Assembly: GCA_964389525.1 (NCBI GenBank)
Contig: CAYMEX010000012.1
Span: 24,992-88,991, forward strand
Reading direction: 5' to 3'
Length of the DNA: 64,000 bases
From: JAFLTL01 sp964389525
Lineage (GTDB): Bacteria > Bacteroidota > Bacteroidia > Bacteroidales > Muribaculaceae
The position numbers were made by a program, and so were the translations under genes. Below the pieces are notes generated by a model. The model made no database searches and was not told the origin of the DNA. It saw nothing but the letters and a program-made list of their open reading frames with translations. Positions 26,874 through 36,584 of the stretch are shown piece after piece. The stretch's first letter is position 1; the number at the start of each line of letters is the position of its first letter.

Positions 26874-27641
26874 ATGTCCAATAAGTACAGCGGTTTATCC
26901 AAGGAAAAAGTAATCTCGTTTGCATGGCAGCACGTTCTGCTTCTTTTCTCTCTCTATTTTATGACTTTAGGTGTGGCGATGTGTGTCCGCTCCAATCTCG
27001 GCAGCAGCGTCATCTCGTCGTGTCCGCTGGCATTCACGCTCGCAGGTGAGAGCGGCTATGTCCCGGCCCTCTCTCTCGGCACATACACCAATATTCTCAA
27101 CATCCTTCTCGTAGGGGGACAGATCGTCGTGCTTCGCCGACGTTTCAACCCCGTGCAGCTTTTTCAGCTGCTTATCGGTTTTGTGTTCGGCGCACTTATC
27201 GACATGAACATGGCCATTACTTCGGTCTATGTGCCCCAGACACTTCCGGGCCAGATCGCCGAGCAGTTTCTCGGCTGCACGGTCATGGCCGCCGGCATAG
27301 CCATGGAAATAAGATGCGCGTCGATCACAATGCCCGGCGAAGGGATGCCCGTAGCCATCGCAAAAGTCACCGGCAAAGCGTTCGCCAACATAAAGATCGT
27401 GGTCGACATCGTGCTTGTGGCTGCCGCCGTGACCTCGTGTTTCGTGTTTTTCGGACACTGGATGTGGAATGTCGTCGGCATCGGCACACTTTTCGCAATG
27501 GTCTATGTGGGCGCAGCAGTAAAACTGATAAGCAGGCATTTAGGATGGTTTGACCGCATGCTCAACTATCGCCCGGGATTCAGACGCTACATTTTCGGCC
27601 TCGCCGGATTTCTTTACAGTCATGTGAAAAGAAACATGTAG
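26874..27641 (+). CDS. YitT/YczE-type (DUF6198-like) integral membrane protein
   Basis: A 255-residue protein with about six hydrophobic segments (LLLFSLYFMTLGVAMCVRSN, FVFGALIDMNMAITSVYVP, FLGCTVMAAGIAMEI, IVVDIVLVAAAVTSCFVFFG). The motifs SNLGSSVISSCP and ITMPGEGMPVAIAKVTG match the YczE/YitT-like group annotated DUF6198 in Bacteroidota. No biochemical role is established. It stands alone between the hairpin array and ftsY, with its own promoter. Confidence 0.72.
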   Translation: MSNKYSGLSKEKVISFAWQHVLLLFSLYFMTLGVAMCVRSNLGSSVISSCPLAFTLAGESGYVPALSLGTYTNILNILLVGGQIVVLRRRFNPVQLFQLLIGFVFGALIDMNMAITSVYVPQTLPGQIAEQFLGCTVMAAGIAMEIRCASITMPGEGMPVAIAKVTGKAFANIKIVVDIVLVAAAVTSCFVFFGHWMWNVVGIGTLFAMVYVGAAVKLISRHLGWFDRMLNYRPGFRRYIFGLAGFLYSHVKRNM

Positions 27642-27660
27642 CAAAACATCAAAAAATTCG

Positions 27661-27668
27661 TATCTTTG
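27661..27668 (+). promoter_or_regulatory. -7 box of the ftsY-rimO operon
   Basis: TATCTTTG lies 24 bases upstream of the ftsY ATG. It sits 19 bases after the stop of the preceding gene. Confidence 0.65.
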
Positions 27669-27692
27669 CAAGATAACAAACCGCAACTCAAG

Positions 27693-28670
27693 ATGGGTAT
27701 ATTCAATCCATTCTCAAAGAATAAGAAAGAGACACTCGACAAGGGTCTTGAACGCACCAAACAGGGTGTGTTCGCCAAACTCGCACGTGCGATAGCCGGA
27801 AAATCGAAGATCGATGACGAAATTCTCGATAACCTCGAGGAGGTGTTTGTGACCTCTGACGTAGGCGTGGAGACGACTCTCAAGATCATCGACCGCATAC
27901 AGGAGCGTGTGGCCCGTGACAAATACGTCGGTTCGGACGAGCTGAACGACCTGCTCTGCGAGGAGATATCGGAGATGCTTGCGGAGAACGACAATGAGGA
28001 CAAGAGGGGGCTGCAGCCCGACTTCACGCTTGCCGAAGGCACCAAGCGTCCGCATGTGATAATGGTAGTGGGTGTGAACGGTGTGGGAAAGACCACCACA
28101 ATCGGCAAACTCGCCAATCTCCTAAAGAAAAGCGGCAACAAGGTGATGCTCGGAGCCGCCGACACTTTCCGTGCAGCCGCCGTGGAGCAGCTTGACGTGT
28201 GGGGAGAGCGCGCCGGAGTGCCGGTAATAAAACAGAAACTCGGATCAGACCCGGGCGCGGTGGCATTTGACACTCTGTCGTCGGCTGTGGCCAACGACAT
28301 CGACGTAGTGATCATCGATACGGCAGGACGTCTGCACAACAAGAAGGGGCTGATGGACGAGCTTACCAAGATACGCAACGTGATGAACCGCGTAGTGCCC
28401 GGCGCACCGCACGACATACTTCTCGTGCTCGACGGATCCACAGGCCAGAACGCCTTTGAGCAGGCGCGGCAATTTGTGGCCGCAACCGAGGTCAACCAGC
28501 TTGCAATCACCAAACTCGACGGCACAGCCAAAGGCGGTGTGGTGATCGGCATAAGCGACCGCTTCAAGATACCGGTGAAATATATCGGTCTCGGAGAAGG
28601 CATCGACGATCTGCAGGTGTTTGACAAACGCGAATTTGTAAAATCACTTTTCGGTAAGAAAACGGTTTGA
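27693..28670 (+). CDS. ftsY: Signal recognition particle receptor FtsY
   Basis: A 325-residue SRP GTPase that docks ribosome-SRP complexes at the membrane translocon. It has a four-helix N domain (residues about 10-100) and the G domain with GVNGVGKTTT (P-loop), AADTFRAAAVEQL, DTAGRLHNK and TKLDGTAKGG, ending GLGEGIDDLQVFD. The acidic N-terminal A domain of E. coli FtsY is missing, as is usual in Bacteroidota. The ATG at 27693 is chosen because it opens MGIFNPF; an upstream in-frame ATG overlaps the promoter. The stop overlaps the start of rimO. Confidence 0.95.
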   Translation: MGIFNPFSKNKKETLDKGLERTKQGVFAKLARAIAGKSKIDDEILDNLEEVFVTSDVGVETTLKIIDRIQERVARDKYVGSDELNDLLCEEISEMLAENDNEDKRGLQPDFTLAEGTKRPHVIMVVGVNGVGKTTTIGKLANLLKKSGNKVMLGAADTFRAAAVEQLDVWGERAGVPVIKQKLGSDPGAVAFDTLSSAVANDIDVVIIDTAGRLHNKKGLMDELTKIRNVMNRVVPGAPHDILLVLDGSTGQNAFEQARQFVAATEVNQLAITKLDGTAKGGVVIGISDRFKIPVKYIGLGEGIDDLQVFDKREFVKSLFGKKTV

Positions 28671-29995
28671 GCGCATTGAATAGGTCGGTAAAGAAGCATG
28701 AGGTCGATGTAGTGACTCTCGGCTGCTCCAAAAATCTGATAGACTCCGAACGCCTGCTTGGCAGACTTGCCAAGGCAGGAATAAAGGCATATCACAATCC
28801 GAGTAAAATCGGAAGCGAGACTGTCGTGGTGAACACCTGCGGTTTTATCGGTGACGCAAAGGAGGAGTCGATCGAGATGATACTGGATCTTGTCGGTGCC
28901 AAAGAGCGCGGCGAGATCGGCAGAATAGCCGTGATGGGATGCCTTTCGGAACGCTACAGAAAGGAGCTTGAGGAGGAGATACCCGAAGTCGACGGCTGGT
29001 TCGGCAAATTTGACTGGACGGGGGTGGTGAACTGGCTGAACCCGTCGGCGTCGGCTGCTGTCGTAAAGCCGTGGGAGCGTGTGGTGACCACCCTGCCCCA
29101 CAACGCATATCTCAAGATTTCGGAAGGATGCAACCGACGCTGTGCTTTCTGCGCGATACCGCTGATCACCGGTCCGCACCACTCACGCCCAATCGAGGAG
29201 ATCGAGGAGGAGACGAGATCGCTCGTGGCACGCGGCGTGAGGGAGCTCAACATAATCGCCCAGGATCTTTCGAGCTACGGCCTCGACCTTTACCACTCGC
29301 AAAAGCTACCGGAACTCATCGAACGGATTGCCGATATCGACGGAGTGGACTGGATAAGACTCCACTACGCCTACCCGTCGCAATTTCCGATGGACATAAT
29401 GGACGTCATGGCCCGACGCGGGAATGTGTGCAACTACATGGATATAGCCCTACAGCATATCAGCGACAAGGTGCTTGACGGAATGCGCCGCCACATCGAC
29501 TCAGTGCAGACGCGCGAGCTGCTGGCGGAAATGCGCGAGCGTGTGCCGGGTCTGCACCTGCGCACCACTCTGATGGTGGGATTTCCGGGCGAAGGCGAAA
29601 AGGAGTTCATGGAACTGATGGACTTCGCCCGCGAACAGAAGTTCGAGCGCATGGGTGCGTTTGCATACTGCGAGGAGGAGGACACATACGCCGCCCGCAA
29701 TCTGAAGGACTCCGTGCCACAGGAAGAGAAGCAGAAACGCCTCGACGCCCTCATGTCACTGCAGGAGGAGATCTCGCAGGAGATACAGAGCAAGAAGACC
29801 GGCTCGACGCTCAAAGTGATCGTCGACCGCGAGGAAGAGGACCAGTATGTGGGACGCACCGAATGGGATTCGCCGGAAGTAGACCCGGAAGTGCTTATCA
29901 GGAAAGACGGCAAAAAGCTGAAACCGGGAGAGTTTTATAACGTCGCGATAGACGAGGCTCTGCCGTTTGAACTCATAGGCCATGCAGTCGACTGA
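28667..29995 (+). CDS. rimO: Ribosomal protein S12 methylthiotransferase RimO
   Basis: A 442-residue radical-SAM enzyme that adds a methylthio group to an aspartate of ribosomal protein S12. The N-terminal UPF0004 domain starts VVTLGCSKNLIDSERLLG, the radical SAM motif is EGCNRRCAFCAIP (CxxxCxxC) near residue 155, and a TRAM domain closes the chain. No in-frame ATG exists before the conserved VDVVTLGCSK segment, so a TTG start is required: 28667 (overlapping the ftsY stop by four bases) or 28676. The upstream TTG is taken here. Confidence 0.93.
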   Translation: MSALNRSVKKHEVDVVTLGCSKNLIDSERLLGRLAKAGIKAYHNPSKIGSETVVVNTCGFIGDAKEESIEMILDLVGAKERGEIGRIAVMGCLSERYRKELEEEIPEVDGWFGKFDWTGVVNWLNPSASAAVVKPWERVVTTLPHNAYLKISEGCNRRCAFCAIPLITGPHHSRPIEEIEEETRSLVARGVRELNIIAQDLSSYGLDLYHSQKLPELIERIADIDGVDWIRLHYAYPSQFPMDIMDVMARRGNVCNYMDIALQHISDKVLDGMRRHIDSVQTRELLAEMRERVPGLHLRTTLMVGFPGEGEKEFMELMDFAREQKFERMGAFAYCEEEDTYAARNLKDSVPQEEKQKRLDALMSLQEEISQEIQSKKTGSTLKVIVDREEEDQYVGRTEWDSPEVDPEVLIRKDGKKLKPGEFYNVAIDEALPFELIGHAVD

Positions 29996-31106
29996 GTCAC
30001 AGGAAAACAGCAGCAAAATGAATCTCCACTGCATACCACGGCTCATGGCCGAGGCTGCGGCACGCTGTCTGAGAGACAACGTCACTTTCGCGCTGTACCG
30101 TCTGCCGGGAAAAGAATGCGTTTTTTTCTCAAATCCCGGACTGACCGAAAAGACCGACGACGAAAGAAGTCTGCGCATATCGATGTGGAACGAGGCATAT
30201 GCCAACGGCATCATCATAAAAAACGAGCTTGACGCCGAGGAGACCATAAGCTACCTTAACTCGGCAGAGCACAAGCCCCGCAAACAGGCCGAGATCTTTC
30301 CGTGGCCCATGTCGACATCGCGTCTGCAATATGAGGGACAACTGAGGAAAGTGATCGCTAACCTGAGAAAACGCGGCGGCAAGACGGTGATATCGCGCGT
30401 TGTGGCGGAGAATCATTTTTTCACACCCGAAGGATGGCTTGAAATAGCCGACAAACTGTTCGGCGACAACGCCAGCGCCATGTGCAGCCTATACTTCACA
30501 AACGAGACGGGGGCATGGCTTTGCGCAAGCCCTGAGCTCCTGCTCGACGCAGACCTGAACAACGGCATGCTTCACACCGTAGCCTTAGCCGGCACACGTC
30601 TCCCGCAAAATGACACAGACACAACCTGGTCGGCAAAAGACGTGAAAGAGCATGATATAGTGAAAGAGTATATCGCGTCGCACCTGACGGCTCTCGGATC
30701 GAAACTGAACATATCGGAGACCAGGACATGCCTTGCCGGCACAGTCGAACATCTCAAAACGTACTTTGAAGGAAGTATTCCCGACGGAATCACGCCTGAG
30801 AACATCCTTGACTCGATCAACCCGACACCGGCATTGTGCGGATACCCTACAGATCTCGCACTTAAAGAGATCGGCGACACTGAAGTGCATCCGCGCTACT
30901 GCTACGGAGGATATATCTCGGTCGAGACAACCGACAGGGTGCAGGCTTTCGTAAACATCAGGTGCGTGCATTTCAACAAAGAGCACATGGCACTTTATGC
31001 CGGAAGCGGCATAATGCCCGACTCGACTCCCCAAAGCGAATGGGATGAGACCGGCGCAAAGCTTGAGACACTTTCCCGGTGCCTCGGCCTCGTCCAAGAG
31101 GCGTAA
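29982..31106 (+). CDS. menF: Chorismate-binding protein, probable isochorismate synthase
   Basis: A 374-residue member of the chorismate-using enzymes: LHTVALAGTRLPQ, KEHDIVKEYIASHL, DSINPTPALCGYP, then YCYGGYISVE and CVHFNKEHMALYAGSGIMPDSTPQSEW are the usual MenF/EntC active-site stretches. It would convert chorismate to isochorismate for menaquinone, which the GlpABC dehydrogenase would use. The ATG at 29982 overlaps rimO by 14 bases; MNLHC at residue 13 is an alternative start. No other men genes are in the window, so the menF name rests on family features; salicylate or anthranilate synthase roles are less likely. Confidence 0.8.
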   Translation: MQSTESQENSSKMNLHCIPRLMAEAAARCLRDNVTFALYRLPGKECVFFSNPGLTEKTDDERSLRISMWNEAYANGIIIKNELDAEETISYLNSAEHKPRKQAEIFPWPMSTSRLQYEGQLRKVIANLRKRGGKTVISRVVAENHFFTPEGWLEIADKLFGDNASAMCSLYFTNETGAWLCASPELLLDADLNNGMLHTVALAGTRLPQNDTDTTWSAKDVKEHDIVKEYIASHLTALGSKLNISETRTCLAGTVEHLKTYFEGSIPDGITPENILDSINPTPALCGYPTDLALKEIGDTEVHPRYCYGGYISVETTDRVQAFVNIRCVHFNKEHMALYAGSGIMPDSTPQSEWDETGAKLETLSRCLGLVQEA

Positions 31107-31146
31107 CATCGCTAAAAAAGCGGGGAGGTGTATGGAGTCATTTCAC

Positions 31147-31177
31147 TTGTGGGAGCGACGGTAATTTTATAATTTTG
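31147..31177 (+). promoter_or_regulatory. Promoter of the PBP1A gene
   Basis: TTG (31147-31149) and TAATTTTG (31170-31177) with 20 bases between fit the Bacteroidota consensus; the leader would be about 35 bases. Confidence 0.68.
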
Positions 31178-31215
31178 TACCTCACTATAACTCCCGAAAA
31201 GGGATTCAATCAGTA

Positions 31216-33630
31216 ATGACAGCAATGACAAACGACGATAACAATCATAACCAAAATAATAAACCCGCGGGAAGCAAGACACCTGTGTGGAAAAAGAAGC
31301 TCATCAGAGGCCTGTGGTATCTGTTTATCGCAGGTTTCATTACCGTTGTACTTCTTTTTGTGCTGATATACAACGGTGTCGTCGGATACATGCCTCCGGT
31401 CGAGGAGCTGAAGAACCCGTCGGACAAGTTTGCAACAGTGGTCTACAGCAGCGACGGACAGGAACTCGGCCGATACTTCCGCAATACCGGCAACCGCGTG
31501 TATGCCGATTTCGACGAGATATCGCAGAATGTAGTGGACGCGCTTATTGCTACCGAGGACAAGCGTTATTTCGATCACTCGGGTATCGATATGCGTGCTA
31601 TGTCGCGCGTGCTGGTGAAGACTCTGCTACTCGGCCAAAGAAACGCGGGAGGCGGCTCGACAATCACGCAGCAGCTTGCCAAGCAGCTTTATTCGCCCGA
31701 GAGCAACGGGCTGCTGTCGCGCGCCCTGCAGAAGCCTATCGAGTGGATGATAGCCGTGAAGCTCGAACGATATTACAGCAAGGACGAGATCGTGAAAATG
31801 TATCTCAACCAGTTTGACTTCCTGTACAACGCCGTCGGCATCAAGAGCGCGGCAAACGTGTATTTCGGCAAAGACGCCAAGGATCTGTCGGTAGAGGAGG
31901 CTGCCATGCTCGTGGGCATGGTGAAGAATCCGTCGCTTTACAATCCGGCACGCTACCCCGAACGCACGACCGACCGCCGCAACACGGTGCTCGACCTGAT
32001 GGAGAAGAACGGCAAGATCACAAAGGCCGAACGCGACTCACTCAAACAGCTGCCGATCAAGCTGGATTTTCACCGCGCCGACCACAAGGAGGGCCCGGCT
32101 CCATATTTCCGCGAGGAACTGCGCCGCATGCTCACCGCCAAGAAACCGCGTAAGGGCGACTACATGCAGTGGGAGGGACAGAAATACGTGGACGACAGCA
32201 TAGCATGGGAGAATGATCCGCTCTATGGATGGATCGAGAAGAATCCGAAACCCGACGGCTCGAAGTGGGACATCTACACCGACGGCCTGAAGATACACAC
32301 CACAATCAACTCCAAGATGCAGGCATATGCCGAACAGGCAGTGCAGGAACACATGAAGTCGCTGCAAAAGAGTTTCTTCAGAGAGAAAAAGGGTGTGGCA
32401 TCGGCTCCCTACTCGACCAACCGCGAGGAGGTGTCGGCCGCTGCGATCAAGGCCATGATAGAGCGCGCGGTGAAGCAGACCGACCGCTACCGCATCATGA
32501 AGAAAAGCGGTGCCTCGGACGCCGAAATCGAAAAGGCATTCAAGACTCCTGTCGACATGCGTGCGTTCAGCTACGACGGTGTCATCGACACTGTAATGAC
32601 TCCGCTTGACTCGATACTCTATACCAAACATTTCCTGCGCACCGGCTTCATGTCGATGGATCCGAAAAACGGTCATGTAAAGGCATATGTAGGCGGCCCG
32701 AATTTCACCTTCTTCCAGTATGACATGGTGTCGACCGGACGCCGCCAGATCGGATCGACGATCAAGCCGTTTCTCTACACATATGCCATGGAGGAGGGCT
32801 TCACCCCCTGCGACGAGTTTCTGAACGAACAGCCGACGATCGTCGACGAGCTCGGACGTCCCTGGTCGCCCCGCAACTCAGGCACCGCCAGAGTCGGCGA
32901 AATGGTTGACCTACGCTGGGCTCTCACCAACTCCAACAACTGGATATCGGCACGCCTGATGAGCCAGCTGTCGCCGGCGCAGCTTGTGAGAAACATGCAC
33001 AATTTCGGAATAACGAATCATCTCGATCCGGTGATATCGATATGCCTCGGCTCGTGCGAGGTGTCGGTGAAAGAGATGGTAGGCGCTTACTCGGCTTTCG
33101 CCAACAACGGTATGCGCGCGCAGCCTCTTTTCGTGACGTCGATCACCGACGCATCGGGTAACCCGATCTCTGACTTCACAGCCACACACACCGAGGTAAT
33201 CTCAGAGGAGGCGTGGTACAAGATCAACTCCATACTGCAGAATGTGGTCGACGGAGGCACCGGCAACCGTCTGCGACGTCCTCCCTACAACATCACGGCC
33301 AATATGGGAGGCAAGACCGGCACGACCAACTCCAACTCCGACGGCTGGTTTATGGGCTTCACTCCCGAACTCGTGTCGGGTGTGTGGGTCGGAGGCGAAG
33401 AGCGATACATCCACTTCAACAACATGGCCAACGGACAGGGTGCCGCCATGGCTCTCCCGATCTATGGCCTGTACATGAAGAAAGTGTATGCCGATCCGTC
33501 GCTCCCCTACTCGCAGGATGTAAAATTCCCCGCCGCTCCGTTTGATCTGTGCGAGCGCACATGGTATGGCGCGGTCAGCGAAGAGCCGACCGAGGAGGTT
33601 GAAGAGTCAATCTCCGGCGCCTTTGACTAA
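31216..33630 (+). CDS. Class A penicillin-binding protein (PBP1A-like)
   Basis: An 804-residue bifunctional peptidoglycan synthase. A cytosolic Asn/Lys-rich tail precedes one membrane helix (about 33-56). The GT51 glycosyltransferase domain (about 80-260) has IATEDKRYFDHSG and GGSTITQQLAKQLY. The transpeptidase has the SxxK motif in RRQIGSTIKPFLY, SxN in TNSNNW and KTG in GGKTGTTNSNSDGWFMG. It polymerises and cross-links cell-wall strands at the periplasmic face. Monocistronic with its own promoter. Confidence 0.92.
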   Translation: MTAMTNDDNNHNQNNKPAGSKTPVWKKKLIRGLWYLFIAGFITVVLLFVLIYNGVVGYMPPVEELKNPSDKFATVVYSSDGQELGRYFRNTGNRVYADFDEISQNVVDALIATEDKRYFDHSGIDMRAMSRVLVKTLLLGQRNAGGGSTITQQLAKQLYSPESNGLLSRALQKPIEWMIAVKLERYYSKDEIVKMYLNQFDFLYNAVGIKSAANVYFGKDAKDLSVEEAAMLVGMVKNPSLYNPARYPERTTDRRNTVLDLMEKNGKITKAERDSLKQLPIKLDFHRADHKEGPAPYFREELRRMLTAKKPRKGDYMQWEGQKYVDDSIAWENDPLYGWIEKNPKPDGSKWDIYTDGLKIHTTINSKMQAYAEQAVQEHMKSLQKSFFREKKGVASAPYSTNREEVSAAAIKAMIERAVKQTDRYRIMKKSGASDAEIEKAFKTPVDMRAFSYDGVIDTVMTPLDSILYTKHFLRTGFMSMDPKNGHVKAYVGGPNFTFFQYDMVSTGRRQIGSTIKPFLYTYAMEEGFTPCDEFLNEQPTIVDELGRPWSPRNSGTARVGEMVDLRWALTNSNNWISARLMSQLSPAQLVRNMHNFGITNHLDPVISICLGSCEVSVKEMVGAYSAFANNGMRAQPLFVTSITDASGNPISDFTATHTEVISEEAWYKINSILQNVVDGGTGNRLRRPPYNITANMGGKTGTTNSNSDGWFMGFTPELVSGVWVGGEERYIHFNNMANGQGAAMALPIYGLYMKKVYADPSLPYSQDVKFPAAPFDLCERTWYGAVSEEPTEEVEESISGAFD

Positions 33631-33676
33631 ACAAGGGATTTAACATTGTTTTAAAATTCCGAGTATAGTTATTTCA

Positions 33677-33684
33677 TAACTTTG
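33677..33684 (+). promoter_or_regulatory. -7 box of the acyltransferase operon
   Basis: TAACTTTG lies 107 bases upstream of the ATG at 33792, implying a leader of about 100 bases; an in-frame ATG at 33708 would be transcribed too, but its extension has no family features. Confidence 0.6.
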
Positions 33685-33791
33685 CAAATCGTTAAGTCTG
33701 TGCTTTATTGCCAGAGACTGTATTGTCGGCAACTGACAGACATAACCAAATATTAACCAAACAGAGCCGTCCACCCGGCCAGAAGAAAACC

Positions 33792-34961
33792 ATGATCAAG
33801 GAAGAGTTTAACGATATAGCCCCGATCGAAGACGACCAGTTTCCAGAGAAAATGGCTGCCCTGGTTAAAGAACCGGGATTCGAGCACGCTGTTCGCTGGG
33901 TTCTCCCCGACATTGACTATAACGCGTTTGCAACCGGGTTTGCAAGCATCAAGGGAAAAGAAGAGCTGCAACTCAAGATAATGCATCCGTTTCTGGAGAT
34001 GCTTGTCGACAAATACACCTCGGGGCTAAGCTGCGAAGGCATCGACCGCATCAAAGACCAGAGCACACGGACATTTATCACCAACCACCGCGACATAGTG
34101 CTTGACTCGGCGTTTCTCAACCTGTGCCTCATCAGGGCCGGTCTTCAGACCTCGGAGATCGCCATCGGCAACAATCTTCTGATATACAGCTGGATCGAGG
34201 ACCTCGTGAGACTCAACAAGAGTTTCATCGTTCGCCGCGGCCTAAAGGGTACGCATGAGGCTCTCGATGCCGCCAAACACCTGTCGGAATACATACACTA
34301 CTGTATCACCGAGAAAAAGCAGTCGGTGTGGATAGCCCAGCGCGAGGGTCGCGCCAAAGACTCAAGCGACAACACCCAGGAGAGTGTGATAAAGATGCTC
34401 GACTATGCCGGCGAGGGCTCTGCTCTCCAGCGCCTCGAGGAGCTTAAGATCACCCCTGTGTCGATCACATATGAGTATGACCCGAACGACTACCTGAAAG
34501 CGCGTGAGTTTCTGCTGCGCGAGAAGGATCCGGAGTTCCACAAAAGCCAGCGCGATGACCTCCTCAGCATGGAGACCGGTCTTCTCGGACAGAAAGGACA
34601 CGTCAATTTCAGCATAGGCCAGTGCATAAACCCACGTCTGCGTGAGAGCGTCGACACCGACACCAACCGCACGGAGGTCGTACAATGTGCCTGCGCTCTT
34701 ATCGACAAGGAAATCCACCGGGGCTATCACATTTTCCCGATCAACTATGTCGCCTACGACAAGATCGACGGCGGAAACACATGGCAGGGTCACTACAGCG
34801 AGGCGGATGCTAAAGCCGCCGACGCATACTGGCACCAGCAGCTTGAGAAGCTCGAGAATTACGACAGTTTCAACGACGACGACCGTCGGTTCATGCTCGA
34901 AAAAATGTGGGTGATGTATGCCAACCCGCTGAAAAACAAAATCGCTGCCCAGGCAGAATAA
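33792..34961 (+). CDS. Glycerolphosphate acyltransferase-like (PlsB/PlsC type) protein
   Basis: A 389-residue protein with the acyltransferase blocks TFITNHRDIVLDSAFLN, LNKSFIVRRGLKGTHE and VWIAQREGRAKDSS, in the right order and spacing for the PlsB/PlsC-like superfamily of lipid acyltransferases. The histidine-to-aspartate spacing reads H-RDIVL-D, one residue longer than the usual H-x4-D; Asp of HRD could serve instead. It has no membrane span. The exact acceptor lipid is unknown. The metallophosphatase gene follows 24 bases later. Confidence 0.75.
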   Translation: MIKEEFNDIAPIEDDQFPEKMAALVKEPGFEHAVRWVLPDIDYNAFATGFASIKGKEELQLKIMHPFLEMLVDKYTSGLSCEGIDRIKDQSTRTFITNHRDIVLDSAFLNLCLIRAGLQTSEIAIGNNLLIYSWIEDLVRLNKSFIVRRGLKGTHEALDAAKHLSEYIHYCITEKKQSVWIAQREGRAKDSSDNTQESVIKMLDYAGEGSALQRLEELKITPVSITYEYDPNDYLKAREFLLREKDPEFHKSQRDDLLSMETGLLGQKGHVNFSIGQCINPRLRESVDTDTNRTEVVQCACALIDKEIHRGYHIFPINYVAYDKIDGGNTWQGHYSEADAKAADAYWHQQLEKLENYDSFNDDDRRFMLEKMWVMYANPLKNKIAAQAE

Positions 34962-34985
34962 TACGCGAGGTAACAATCGAACAAT

Positions 34986-36182
34986 ATGAGACTTCTACTT
35001 GCACCGATGATCATCTGGATCATACTGAATATCGGTATAGGCGTATGGATATTCAATATCCTGCGCAAGCGCCACAAACAGATGAAAGCGGTAAGCTATG
35101 TGTGGCTGGCTATGGTGATAGCCGTCACCGCCATTGCTGTCGTTGCACTCAGCACGCCCTATCGTTCGGGCGACGACGCCGGTCTTCTCAGACTCAACTG
35201 GATGCTGTTTGTCGTGATGACATTCACGTTTCCGCAGGTTGTATATCTCATCTTCGATCTGCTCGGACGCATACCGCGTCTGTGGGGCGGCCGACGCTGC
35301 AAATGGTCGAGCCGCACGGGCATTGCAGCAGCCTATGTACTTTTCATAGCTATGTGGTGGGGTGCACTCTACAACCGCTTCCAGATCGACGTGAAGGAAG
35401 TGACCGTAGAGATAGAAGGGTTGCCGTCGTCGTTTGACGGATACCGTATCGTTCAGTTCAGCGACCTGCACACCGGTACATTCGGCCACGACACAGGTTT
35501 TGTAGAAAAACTTGTAGACACGATAAACGAGCAGAAGGGCGACGTGATATTCTTCACCGGCGATATCGTTAACCGCCGTTCACGCGAGCTTGAGCCGTTT
35601 AAAGATACCCTTCAGAAACTCTCGGCAAAAAGCGGTGTCGTGGCGATACTCGGCAACCATGACTACGGCGACTATTTCAACTGGTTTAACCAGAACGCCA
35701 AGATGATAAACATGGAGGAGCTCACCGACCACTACCGCGACATGGGATGGCGTCTGCTCCGCAACAAGACGATATGGGAGACACGTGGCAACGACTCGAT
35801 AGCTATACTTGGTGTAGAGAATATCGGTGACAGGCCTTTCCCGGTCTACGGATCGCTCCACCGCACCTACCCCAATGCCGGAGATAACAAGACAAAAATA
35901 CTTCTGTCGCACAATCCGAGCCACTGGACCGACTCGATAAGCGACCGCGACGACAAGAACATTGCCCTCACACTGTCGGGTCACACCCACGCCATGCAGA
36001 TGGAGGTGGCAGGTCTTTCACCCGCAGCATTCCGCTATCAGAAGTGGGGCGGACTCTACACCGACAAGAGCGGCAAACATCAGCTTTACGTGAACATAGG
36101 ATCGGGCACGGTTGGATTCCCGATGCGCCTTGGCGCCACCCCCGAGGTCACAGTGATCACTCTGCGCGCCAAAAATAAATAA
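34986..36182 (+). CDS. Membrane-anchored calcineurin-like phosphoesterase
   Basis: A 398-residue protein with four N-terminal membrane helices (within residues 1-130) and then a metallophosphatase domain. Metal-binding motifs are VQFSDLHTG, FFTGDIVNRR, AILGNHDYGD, LLSHNPSHW and LSGHTHAMQ, all intact. Its nearest known relatives are the YaeI/YkoQ-like group, some of which cleave lipid-linked phosphates. It follows the acyltransferase gene on the same strand, which hints at a lipid role, but the substrate is not evident. Confidence 0.82.
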   Translation: MRLLLAPMIIWIILNIGIGVWIFNILRKRHKQMKAVSYVWLAMVIAVTAIAVVALSTPYRSGDDAGLLRLNWMLFVVMTFTFPQVVYLIFDLLGRIPRLWGGRRCKWSSRTGIAAAYVLFIAMWWGALYNRFQIDVKEVTVEIEGLPSSFDGYRIVQFSDLHTGTFGHDTGFVEKLVDTINEQKGDVIFFTGDIVNRRSRELEPFKDTLQKLSAKSGVVAILGNHDYGDYFNWFNQNAKMINMEELTDHYRDMGWRLLRNKTIWETRGNDSIAILGVENIGDRPFPVYGSLHRTYPNAGDNKTKILLSHNPSHWTDSISDRDDKNIALTLSGHTHAMQMEVAGLSPAAFRYQKWGGLYTDKSGKHQLYVNIGSGTVGFPMRLGATPEVTVITLRAKNK

Positions 36183-36197
36183 CAACCGCGTCCTGAA

Positions 36198-36584
36198 ATG
36201 TATAAGGCGGTACTGGGTCTCGGAAGCAACACATGCGGCAGCCGTGCGACCAACATAATGGGAGCACTGAATATGATCGGCCGCCGCGTGGGTCGCGTTG
36301 CAGAAGTCTCGAATTTCTACGAGACGAGTCCTTTCGGACCCAACTCAGGCACCCACCCCTACATCAACGCCGTTGCAATTGTCGAGACGGCACTTGCACA
36401 GGAGGAAATCGAGTCAAGGCTCAAAGAGATCGAGAATGACTCGGGGAGAGACCGCAACGACCCGGATCACATGATCACAATAGACATTGATCTTGTGATG
36501 TGGAACGGAGTCGTGATAAGACCTCACGAGATCGGCCGCGACTATTTCGCACGCGGATGGAAGGAGGTCAGCCGATATGTCTAA
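36198..36584 (+). CDS. Short HPPK-like (FolK) protein
   Basis: A 128-residue protein with the FolK fold motifs: AVLGLGSNTCGS, NFYETSPFGPNSG, PYINAVAIVET and ENDSGRDRNDP then TIDIDLVMWNG. FolK transfers pyrophosphate to 6-hydroxymethyl-dihydropterin in folate synthesis. This protein is about 30 residues shorter than usual and lacks the typical C-terminal PHP-RxFVL-PL segment. It may therefore be a specialised relative. Its last codons overlap the next gene by eight bases. Confidence 0.72.
   Translation: MYKAVLGLGSNTCGSRATNIMGALNMIGRRVGRVAEVSNFYETSPFGPNSGTHPYINAVAIVETALAQEEIESRLKEIENDSGRDRNDPDHMITIDIDLVMWNGVVIRPHEIGRDYFARGWKEVSRYV

Noticed and set aside
27620..29182. Minus-strand frame of 520 codons over ftsY and rimO
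   Set aside because: Antisense to two highly conserved housekeeping genes; Ser/Arg-rich composition without motifs.
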